A stretch of DNA of 34,014 bases from Desulfuromonas sp. Lineage in GTDB: Bacteria > Desulfobacterota > Desulfuromonadia > Desulfuromonadales > BM103. A model generated the notes under the pieces. It did not search any database. It was not told the DNA's origin and saw nothing but the letters and a program-made list of their open reading frames with translations. Numbering within the stretch: position 1 is the stretch's first letter; every line of letters begins with the position of its first letter. The translations under genes were made by a program, and so were the position numbers. The stretch spans positions 1 through 34,014 of the forward strand of contig VEPG01000088.1 of assembly GCA_012026975.1 (NCBI GenBank). Reading direction: 5' to 3'. Shown in pieces: positions 7,801 to 13,939 of this stretch.

Positions 7801-7932
7801 GCAGCATATCGCCAATGGCGACGGTGATCATTTTGAAACCTGCCGACTGTTGCTGCCGAACAAAAAACCGGGCGGCGCAACTCCTCGCCGAGAGTGCTCG
7901 CGACCCGATTTTCGATGGAGAACCTTTGCCGG

Positions 7933-9216
7933 ATGAATGCTGAACTCAACTTTGTGATCGACCGGTTGGGGGCGTGCCTTATGCCTTCGCCCCTGCAGGG
8001 GGTCCGCCATACCGGTGACGATGAGCGGATTCTCTACGGTTCCCGCCCCGACCAGATAACAACATATGTCGCGGCCGGCGAAGAACCGCCGGCCATGGAG
8101 CTGGCCGGGCCCAGGGAGCGGATCTTCTTCGACCCGGCGAAGATCGCCTGCGGCATCGTCACCTGCGGGGGCTTGTGCCCGGGGATCAATGACGTCATCC
8201 GCGCGGTGACCCTCAGCCTGCACCACCACTACGGCGTGCGGAAGATCTATGGGTTCCGCTACGGCTACGAAGGGCTGGTGAAACGCCTCGGCCATGTTCC
8301 GCTGGAATTGACCCCGGAGGTGGTGAGCCATATCGGTGAGCAGGGGGGAACGATCCTTGCGTCCTCGCGCGGCCCGCAGGACCCGGGCGAAATGGTCGAC
8401 ACCCTTGAAGAGCTGAACGTCGGCATCCTCTTTGCCATCGGCGGCGACGGCACCCTCAAGGGTGCCGGCAAGATCGCCGAAGAAGCCAAGCGGCGCGGGC
8501 GGCCGCTCAGCGTCATCGGCATCCCCAAGACAATCGACAACGACATCGCCTTCGTGCAGAAGACCTTCGGCTTCGAGACCGCGGTGGCCGAGGCCCACCG
8601 CGCCATCTACGCGGCGCACGCCGAAGCGGCCGGGGCGCGCAACGGCATCGGCCTGGTCAAGCTGATGGGGCGCGATTCAGGGTTCATCGCCGCCTATGCT
8701 TCGCTGATCGACAGCCAGGTCAACTTCTGCCTGGTCCCGGAGGTCCCCTTCACCCTCGACGGCTTCCTTAAAAGCCTGGAAGAACGCCTGGCAAGACGCG
8801 GCCACGCGGTGGTGGTGGCCGCCGAAGGGGCCGGCCAGGAGCTGTTGGCGACCACGGCCGAACGGGACGCCTCCGGGAACGTCAGGCTCGGCGACATCGG
8901 CCTCTTCCTGCGCGACGCGATCAAGGCGCATTTCGCGCGGGCCGGCATGGAAGCGACCCTCAAGTACATCGACCCGAGCTACATCATCCGCAGCCAGCCG
9001 GCCAACACCCACGATTCGGCGCTGTGCCTGCTGCTTGGGCACAGTGCCGTACACGCCGGGATGGCGGGGCGCACCAACATGGTAGTGGGGCTGTGGAACC
9101 ACCAGTTCACCCACGTGCCGATCGCTCTGGCGACCAGCGCCCGCAAGAAGCTTGACCCCGAAGGATGGCTATGGAGCAGTGTGCTGGCCTCCACCGGCCA
9201 GCCGCGAAGGATGTAG
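7933..9216 (+). CDS. 6-phosphofructokinase (group with GGDGT / PKTIDND)
   Basis: The product is about 427 aa, longer than the 320-aa E. coli PfkA. An N-terminal extension precedes the Rossmann start IACGIVTCGGLCPGINDVIRA. Signature sites are GFRYGYEGL, FAIGGDGTLKGA, PKTIDNDIAFVQKTFGF, GLVKLMGRDSGFIAAYA and VVAAEGAGQEL. PKTIDND is shared with PPi-dependent and trypanosomatid/plant enzymes, whereas Gly in GGDGT (not GGDDT) is the residue associated with ATP use. The likely reaction is fructose-6-phosphate to fructose-1,6-bisphosphate with ATP, but PPi cannot be excluded. ATG 7933 is preferred (GGAG 12 bp upstream); ATG 7915 and GTG 7894 are alternatives. AckA follows 20 bp downstream. Confidence 0.85.
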   Translation: MNAELNFVIDRLGACLMPSPLQGVRHTGDDERILYGSRPDQITTYVAAGEEPPAMELAGPRERIFFDPAKIACGIVTCGGLCPGINDVIRAVTLSLHHHYGVRKIYGFRYGYEGLVKRLGHVPLELTPEVVSHIGEQGGTILASSRGPQDPGEMVDTLEELNVGILFAIGGDGTLKGAGKIAEEAKRRGRPLSVIGIPKTIDNDIAFVQKTFGFETAVAEAHRAIYAAHAEAAGARNGIGLVKLMGRDSGFIAAYASLIDSQVNFCLVPEVPFTLDGFLKSLEERLARRGHAVVVAAEGAGQELLATTAERDASGNVRLGDIGLFLRDAIKAHFARAGMEATLKYIDPSYIIRSQPANTHDSALCLLLGHSAVHAGMAGRTNMVVGLWNHQFTHVPIALATSARKKLDPEGWLWSSVLASTGQPRRM

Positions 9217-9236
9217 CGATAAAAGGGATAGCACCT

Positions 9237-10493
9237 ATGGCTGAAAAATGTGTGGTGATCAACTGCGGCAGTTCATCGATCAAGCTGGAAGTCTTCACCC
9301 TCCCCGCGCTGGAGTCGATTGCCGAGGGGGTGCTGGAGAAGCTCGGCTCCGATGACAGCCGCCTGCGTCAGCGCCGGATCGGCGCTGACGGCAACGTCCG
9401 CGAGGAGGTGCATCACCGCCCGGTGGCCGACCATGCGGTGGGCTTCGAATTTCTCCTCGAAGTCAATGCCCGGGACCGGGTCATCCGCGACGCCTCCGAG
9501 GTGGCCGCCTTCGGGCACCGGGTGGTGCACGGCGGCGAACGCTTTGCCGCGCCGACGCTGATCGACGACGGCGTGGTCGCCGCCATCCGCGGGCTGATCC
9601 CCCTGGCCCCCCTGCACAACCCGTCCAACCTGCTGGGGATCGAGGAAGCACGCCGGCGTTTCCCACAGGCACCGCACGTGGCGGTCTTCGATACCGCCTT
9701 CCACCAGACCCTGCCCCCGCACGCGTTTCGCTACGCGGTTCCGGCCGAACTTTATGAACAGCACCGGGTGCGCCGCTACGGCTTCCACGGCTCCTCCCAC
9801 GCCTTTGTTGCCCGCGAGGCGGCCCGGCATCTGGGGAAAGCGCCGGAAGCGGTCAATCTCATCACCCTGCACCTGGGGAATGGCGCCAGCGCCGCCGCGG
9901 TCGCCGGCGGCAAAAGCATCGACACCTCCATGGGATTGACCCCCCTGGAGGGGTTGGTGATGGGGACGCGCTGCGGTGATCTCGACCCGGCCCTGCATTT
10001 TTATCTGCTGCGCCAGACCGGCATGGCGCCGGCCGACCTGGAGAAATTGCTCAATTCCGGCAGCGGCCTCAAAGGGCTGTGCGGGGTGGCCGACATGCGC
10101 GAGATCCAGAATCGGGCAGCCGCCGGGGACGCTCCGGCGGCTCTGGCCCTGGAGCTCTTCTGCTACCGGATCAAGAAATACGTCGGCGCTTACAGCGCGG
10201 CTTTGGGACTGGTCGACGCGGTGGTCTTCACCGGTGGGATCGGTGAGAACTCCGCGGTGGTTCGCGAGAAGGTCTGCGCCGGGTTGGAGAACCTTGGCAT
10301 CGTGCTCGAAGCCTCCCGCAACGCCGGCGCCGCCGGCCGGGCGGCGACCGTCAGCCGCGATGGCAGCCCGGTGGCGGTGCTGGTGATCCCTACCGATGAG
10401 GAGTCCGAGATTGCCCGCCAGACCATGGCCGTCGTTGCCTCATTAAACAGGCCGCTGAAAAAGGAGCAACTTCCCAATGACGAGTCGCGATGA
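9237..10493 (+). CDS. ackA: Acetate kinase
   Basis: The product is 418 aa, close to the usual 400. Signatures are present in order: VVINCGSSSIKLEVF at the N-terminus (phosphate-binding N-x-G/C-S-S-S-x-K), AFGHRVVHGGERF, PLAPLHNPSNLLGI, VAVFDTAFHQTLPPHAFRYAV, RRYGFHGSSHAFVAREAA, ITLHLGNGASAAAVAGGKSID, SMGLTPLEGLVMGTRCGDLDP and FTGGIGENSAVVRE. It interconverts acetyl phosphate plus ADP and acetate plus ATP in the cytoplasm. An earlier in-frame start (9165) overlaps the PFK gene and lacks conserved sequence, so ATG 9237 (AAAAGGGA upstream) is chosen. No pta lies nearby. It shares an operon with PFK and the kinase-like gene, coupling upper glycolysis with substrate-level ATP formation. Confidence 0.95.
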   Translation: MAEKCVVINCGSSSIKLEVFTLPALESIAEGVLEKLGSDDSRLRQRRIGADGNVREEVHHRPVADHAVGFEFLLEVNARDRVIRDASEVAAFGHRVVHGGERFAAPTLIDDGVVAAIRGLIPLAPLHNPSNLLGIEEARRRFPQAPHVAVFDTAFHQTLPPHAFRYAVPAELYEQHRVRRYGFHGSSHAFVAREAARHLGKAPEAVNLITLHLGNGASAAAVAGGKSIDTSMGLTPLEGLVMGTRCGDLDPALHFYLLRQTGMAPADLEKLLNSGSGLKGLCGVADMREIQNRAAAGDAPAALALELFCYRIKKYVGAYSAALGLVDAVVFTGGIGENSAVVREKVCAGLENLGIVLEASRNAGAAGRAATVSRDGSPVAVLVIPTDEESEIARQTMAVVASLNRPLKKEQLPNDESR

Positions 10494-10682
10494 GCATAAC
10501 CCCGCCGGCCTGATCAGCCTCGGCGACGAAGAGGCGGTCAGGGACCTCCTGACGGGCACGGTCTTCGACTCGGCGCGGGCCATGCCGGGGATCTGGATCT
10601 GCCGCAATGCCTGCCGGACGCCGATGCCGCGATCGCCGTCATCCGCGAGCACCATGCTCGCTGGCTGCAGGCGCGGGCGTAG
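10477..10682 (+). pseudogene. Relic of a LOG/TIGR00730 (lysine decarboxylase-like) protein, internally deleted and frameshifted
   Basis: A well-placed AAGGAG precedes ATG 10477, which overlaps the end of ackA. The frame reads MTSRDEHNPAGLISLGDEEA, VRDLLTGTVF, then DSARAMPG. It then degenerates into Arg/Pro/Ser-rich sequence in frame and stops at 10723-10725, within the end of the hairpin that follows. One base over, right after AMPG, a sensible C-terminus appears, DLDLPQCLPDADAAIAVIRE then HHARWLQARA, ending in TAG at 10680-10682. From memory of the family, LGDEEAV, VFGSARA-PG and a DADAAIA-IR-HHARW tail are separate parts of about 300-aa LOG-family Rossmann proteins. The central Rossmann domain would thus be missing, with a -1 shift in a GGGG run. 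An intact small gene with a frameshift cannot be excluded. Confidence 0.5.
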
Positions 10683-10686
10683 AATC

Positions 10687-10723
10687 AACGGGGGAACGGC
10701 CATGCCACGACCGTTCCCCCGTT
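10687..10723. terminator. Strong hairpin, 13-bp perfect stem
   Basis: AACGGGGGAACGG (10687-10699) pairs perfectly with CCGTTCCCCCGTT (10711-10723) across an 11-base loop. It starts 5 bp after the last stop of the kinase-PFK-ackA-relic operon and probably ends that transcript. No T-run follows on either strand, so it may act with Rho, as a 3' stabiliser, or block convergent transcription. Confidence 0.6.
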
Positions 10724-10740
10724 AACCGCCTATCAGGACC

Positions 10741-10761
10741 GGCGCGCCCTTGCCGCGCGCC
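10741..10761. terminator. Second hairpin between convergent genes
   Basis: GGCGCGC (10741-10747) and GCGCGCC (10755-10761) flank a 7-base loop. On the plus strand it is followed by AGGCCATTTT, a weak T-run. It lies 24 bp beyond the SYLF gene stop on the minus strand, so it may serve both convergent transcripts. Confidence 0.4.
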
Positions 10762-10784
10762 AGGCCATTTTCCAAAAGGTTCAG

Positions 10785-11357
10785 CTATTTGCCCGGGATG
10801 ATTTTGGAAATCTTCGAACCCTGCAAACCCACCCCAGCCATCAGACCCTTCTGGCCGAAGATGAAAGCGTAGATGTCGTCCTTCGCCGTTGATGTCGTCA
10901 GGGTTTTGGCCATCCCTTCATCCATAACGACCACGGTGGGGCCGACACCGACCTCCCAGCCTTCACTTTTCTTGAGGTAGGCGAGGGACTCATCGGTCAT
11001 CAGAAACATGGCATACCCGAAGGACTGCGCCCCGGCCTGAAGTCCGTACGATGCCGCTACCGTGTTGTAATAATCAACCGTCTTTCCTCCGACGATCAGA
11101 GCCCCCTCGCCGAACTGCCCCCCGACCACCAACCCGGCCTTGACGACATCAGGGAAGACCAGGATCCCCTTGGCCTTCTGTGACAACTCTCTGGCCGCAG
11201 GTGATCCTGCATAAAGCGACTCCAGGGCAATCGCGACCTTCTTGTCGATTTCGGTGGCGGTTGCAGCCTCTGCCCGGGAAATGCCTATCTCTGAAAACAG
11301 AGTGATGAGCACCAGGCAGCAAACCAATCCGGCAACTTTTGTGATCATGTGTTTCAT
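10785..11357 (-). CDS. SYLF-domain (YSC84/DUF500) exported lipid-binding protein
   Basis: The product is 190 aa with a signal peptide (hydrophobic residues about 8-30, AEA cleavage region). The mature part shows SYLF family features: SQKAKGILVFPDVVKAGLVVG, GQFGEGALIVGGKTVDYYNT, ASYGLQAGAQSFGYAMFLM, EGWEVGVGPTVVVMDEGMA and DIYAFIFGQKGLMAGVGLQG. SYLF proteins bind phosphoinositides in eukaryotes; the bacterial exported members are uncharacterised and are probably envelope-associated. AAGGAG sits 6 bp before the ATG. It follows the DUF3313 gene by 97 bp with a hairpin in between, so it may be read through at a lower level or have its own start. Confidence 0.85.
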   Translation of the reverse strand: MKHMITKVAGLVCCLVLITLFSEIGISRAEAATATEIDKKVAIALESLYAGSPAARELSQKAKGILVFPDVVKAGLVVGGQFGEGALIVGGKTVDYYNTVAASYGLQAGAQSFGYAMFLMTDESLAYLKKSEGWEVGVGPTVVVMDEGMAKTLTTSTAKDDIYAFIFGQKGLMAGVGLQGSKISKIIPGK

Positions 11358-11400
11358 GATGTTCTCCTTGCCAACTGAGAAGGCGCCCTCTCTGAATGAA

Positions 11401-11430
11401 GCGGGGCAGGGATGACCGTCCCTGCCCCGC
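11401..11430 (-). terminator. Hairpin terminator after the DUF3313 gene
   Basis: GCGGGGCAGGGA (11401-11412) and TCCCTGCCCCGC (11419-11430) form a perfect 12-bp stem with a 6-base loop. In the minus direction it follows the DUF3313 stop by 24 bp and leads into TTCATTC, a weak T-run. Partial attenuation between the DUF3313 and SYLF genes is likely. Confidence 0.6.
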
Positions 11431-11454
11431 CATGTTCAGCTGTCCAGTCGTAGA

Positions 11455-12126
11455 TTACTTGGCCCCGCGGGTTTGGTCGAGACGCTGACGAAAGCGCTTG
11501 GCCCAGAAATCGAAGGCATCCTTGGTGTCTTCCCACTTGCCGCGGAACACCATCTTGCCCCCCTGCCGCTTGTCGACCGCGGCCGCCAGACGCTCGCCGG
11601 TCATGGCGTCGAGCATTTCAAACTCCGTTCCCGCCTCGCCGGTGCCGAGATTGTCGCCACTCACCGCCTTGGTTGCCCCGGCGGCAACGATGCCCACGGG
11701 GATGATGGTCGACATGGTATTGGCCACCGGGCTGGACGGCTTGAGCTCGGTGATGGCCACACGCACCCTCATCACGCCGGGGCCGGGCTGGTCGACGATC
11801 TCGTAGCCGTCCTTGACGGCATTGAAGAGGGCGTTCTGGTAGTAATCGGTCAACTCCTTGAGCATCGCCGGGTCGATCTCCCGGGTTGCCGCGCTGTCGC
11901 TGAGCAGAACCACGATCCGCTCGAACATCAGCTTGTTGTACTGTTTGAAATTGGCATCGGGCTTGATGTAGACCAGCGCGGCGCGGTCATCGCCGCCCGG
12001 TTGCAGCTGGCTGTAATTGTTCAGAAAACCTGTTTTCTCCACATCCTTCATGCCACTGGCGGCGCAGCCGGCGAGCAGCAGGGCGCTGACCAGCAGCACA
12101 CCCGGCCAATAACTCCCTCTTTTCAT
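11455..12126 (-). CDS. DUF3313 family lipoprotein
   Basis: The product is a 223-aa lipoprotein: MKRGSYWPGVLLVSALLLAGC gives a signal peptide and lipobox LLAGC. The mature part starts AASGMKDVEKTGFLNNYSQL, characteristic of DUF3313 (SGFL-x-DYS-like). It continues with VYIKPDANFKQYNKLMFERI, MRVRVAITELKPSSPVANT, a Gly/Ala patch and GEAGTEFEMLDAMTGERLAA. It ends RGKWEDTKDAFDFWAKRFRQ RLDQTRGAK. AGGGGAG is spaced 6 bp from ATG 12126; ATG 12129 is the alternative. The product is probably an outer-membrane-attached periplasmic protein of unknown function. It lies in the four-gene envelope operon with the 357-aa lipoprotein and the Cys-rich protein. Confidence 0.85.
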   Translation of the reverse strand: MKRGSYWPGVLLVSALLLAGCAASGMKDVEKTGFLNNYSQLQPGGDDRAALVYIKPDANFKQYNKLMFERIVVLLSDSAATREIDPAMLKELTDYYQNALFNAVKDGYEIVDQPGPGVMRVRVAITELKPSSPVANTMSTIIPVGIVAAGATKAVSGDNLGTGEAGTEFEMLDAMTGERLAAAVDKRQGGKMVFRGKWEDTKDAFDFWAKRFRQRLDQTRGAK

Positions 12127-12183
12127 CATGTTCTCCCCTTTCTGGTTAGGCCGGCAGTCGCCGGACGGCATACGGGAAACACG

Positions 12184-12612
12184 CTACTTCTTCAGACCGG
12201 TATCCTTCAGCGCGGCGTTGCAGCGGGTGCTGACCTTCGCCTCGTTCTTGTTGAGGCAGTCGAGCAGGCGGCCTTCGCCGGGCTTGACGTCGGCACAGTT
12301 CTTCTTCAGATCGTCGCGGCACTCGTTGACGGCATAAGACAGAGTGGACAGAGTCCGGTCGAGTTGGCTGATCGAGTCGTAGAGGGCATACTCGCAGCGT
12401 GGCGTCAGCTTCTCCTGGAAGGCATAGAGGCAGGCGATGATGCGCCCGTCGCCAGGTTTGACATCCTTGCAGAGGGTTGACAGCTCCTGCTTGCACCCTT
12501 CGGAGAAGGTGTCAAGCGCCCCCTGCACTCCCTGAGTGAGGGGGTCGGCGGCAAATACGGGAAGAGCCAGGGTCAATACCAGAAGCACTGCCAAAACCAT
12601 TCTTTTCTTCAT
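12184..12612 (-). CDS. Exported cysteine-rich repeat protein (two 4-Cys repeats)
   Basis: The product is 142 aa with a signal peptide MKKRMVLAVLLVLTLALPVFA. The mature protein has eight cysteines in two matching repeats with identical spacing C-x7-C-x12-C-x11-C. The first contains CKDVKPGDGRIIAC and the second CADVKPGEGRLLDC. This is the pattern of the cysteine-rich repeat family (PF00839, also found in eukaryotic Golgi apparatus protein 1). The bacterial members are periplasmic and uncharacterised; the cysteines probably form disulfides. ATG 12612 is chosen because GGAG sits 9 bp upstream; a TTG at 12627 is less likely. It lies between the two lipoprotein genes with gaps of 54 and 57 bp. Confidence 0.85.
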   Translation of the reverse strand: MKKRMVLAVLLVLTLALPVFAADPLTQGVQGALDTFSEGCKQELSTLCKDVKPGDGRIIACLYAFQEKLTPRCEYALYDSISQLDRTLSTLSYAVNECRDDLKKNCADVKPGEGRLLDCLNKNEAKVSTRCNAALKDTGLKK

Positions 12613-12666
12613 TGCACTATTCTCCAATCTTATTGAATTGAGCCTTGGCGGCTTTCAACCTAAGCT

Positions 12667-13740
12667 TCACCCCCCCGCCGAAATCGTCACGATTGGCGCT
12701 CCTTCCTTACCGCCGGTCTCGGTCAGGGTCATGACGAACATCAGAAAGGAGAAGAGCTTCTTCGACTGGTAGTCGCGGTCGTCGATCCAGAACCAGCCGT
12801 TCCGGTAAGGCACGGCGGCAAAGGCGTCCCCGGGCGGCTCCTTCGCATAATGGACGCGAATCAGCGCGCCACGGATCCCTTCGCCTTCGGGCTCCATGGT
12901 TGGCGGCACCCGCTTTTCGGCCACGTGCTCCGCCGGCACCTCCACGGTCGAGGAGATGTCGGAGAGCACCTCGATGATCGAGCGGGTCAGCAGGGCGATC
13001 TCATCGTCACTGGCCGGCGCCGAGCCGTAGACCACGCGGAAGTCGCTGGCGTCCTCTTTCAGGCCGAGAATGCGCCGCGCCTCCCGGCCGGCGGCCTGAA
13101 CCGCTTCGTCGTCCCGCTTGCGGAAGACCATGACCAGGGCGCTCTGCCCCTCGGTCTTCTTCACCCGCAGGGCGACGTTTCCCGAAGCCTGGTTGTGACG
13201 GAGCTTCTCGATGAGCGTGTAAAACTCCGGGTCGGCCCGCCGCATCCGGGCGGAGCCGCCGAACTGGTTCTGGATGCCGTTGATCGAATGGACCAGGATG
13301 CGAAAGACGAAATCGATCGGATAACCCCCTTCAACCAGGCTCATGATCGCCGCCGGGGCCACGGGAGTCATCAGGTTGCGGGCGAACTTCTCACCAGTCA
13401 GGGGGTTGTAGGTGACGGTCGGTCGATCGTAGTAACGGCCGGTGGCGCCGATTTCCTGGCGGTCGAGATAGGGCGGCGCCGACCACCCCACGGTGCCGCG
13501 CAGTTCGGTCTCCAGGGAGTACTGGTTGATGATCGAGGCGACTTCGAGGAAGACCGGCGCGTCGCCGTAGCGGATCTTGACGATGTTGAGGAGCATCTGC
13601 CGCTTCCACGAGTCGGCGATGGCCGTGGTGTAGTCGAAGCGGTCGCGGGCAATGGTCGGCGGCCCGATCGGCGCGCAGCCGCAGAACAGGCCTAATAACA
13701 GAAGCCCCATACAGCAAAGCAGGAAACGCTGCCGTACCAT
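12667..13740 (-). CDS. Lipoprotein, 357 aa, paralogue of the 28958 gene
   Basis: The product is a 357-aa lipoprotein: the signal peptide ends LLLLGLFCGC. The mature N-terminus APIGPPTIARDRFDYTTAIA DSWKRQMLLN is followed by KIRYGDAPVFLEVASIINQY, RPTVTYNPLTGEKFARNLM, PIDFVFRILVHSINGI and a C-terminal FWIDDRDYQSKKLFSFLMF. It ends GAPIVTISAGG. Every one of these segments has a counterpart in the lipoprotein at 28958, including the last residues, so the two are ancient duplicates. I know no function. GGGGAGG lies 6 bp before ATG 13740. It leads the operon with the Cys-rich, DUF3313 and SYLF genes. A sigma-54-like element lies 42-60 bp upstream. Confidence 0.75.
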   Translation of the reverse strand: MVRQRFLLCCMGLLLLGLFCGCAPIGPPTIARDRFDYTTAIADSWKRQMLLNIVKIRYGDAPVFLEVASIINQYSLETELRGTVGWSAPPYLDRQEIGATGRYYDRPTVTYNPLTGEKFARNLMTPVAPAAIMSLVEGGYPIDFVFRILVHSINGIQNQFGGSARMRRADPEFYTLIEKLRHNQASGNVALRVKKTEGQSALVMVFRKRDDEAVQAAGREARRILGLKEDASDFRVVYGSAPASDDEIALLTRSIIEVLSDISSTVEVPAEHVAEKRVPPTMEPEGEGIRGALIRVHYAKEPPGDAFAAVPYRNGWFWIDDRDYQSKKLFSFLMFVMTLTETGGKEGAPIVTISAGG

Positions 13741-13781
13741 CAATAGCCTCCCCAGGTGTCGTCAGACCCCAAACGAAGCAT

Positions 13782-13800
13782 ATTCCATGAAGTGTGCCAA
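13782..13800 (-). promoter_or_regulatory. Sigma-54-like promoter element before the lipoprotein operon
   Basis: On the minus strand this reads TTGGCACACTTCATGGAAT. It is near identical to the elements at 3559-3577 and 27179-27197. The -24 half (TTGGCAC) is good; ten bases after GG stands GG rather than GC. A transcript would start near 13773, giving a 33-base leader with the GGGGAGG Shine-Dalgarno inside it, a well-formed arrangement. Confidence 0.45.
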
Positions 13801-13895
13801 CCGTAGGAACGCCCGGACAGAGTCGGCAACGCCTTGACTATAAAGGATTATCCGAATCTAATCATAACCGGCGCGGGCGCCCTGTTGCGGCTGAA

Positions 13896-13928
13896 GACGA
13901 AATATCAACCTTGAAATGCAATATCGTC
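13896..13928. promoter_or_regulatory. GACGAAAT / ATATCGTC box pair
   Basis: GACGAAAT (13896-13903) and ATATCGTC (13921-13928) form an inverted pair with a 17-bp gap. They lie about 100-130 bp upstream of the sigma-54-like element at 13800-13782, between the GH13 stop and the lipoprotein operon. The spacing is comparable to that at 3444 and 27067, as expected for an enhancer-type activator site. Confidence 0.4.
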
Positions 13929-13939
13929 CATTCCCGTCG

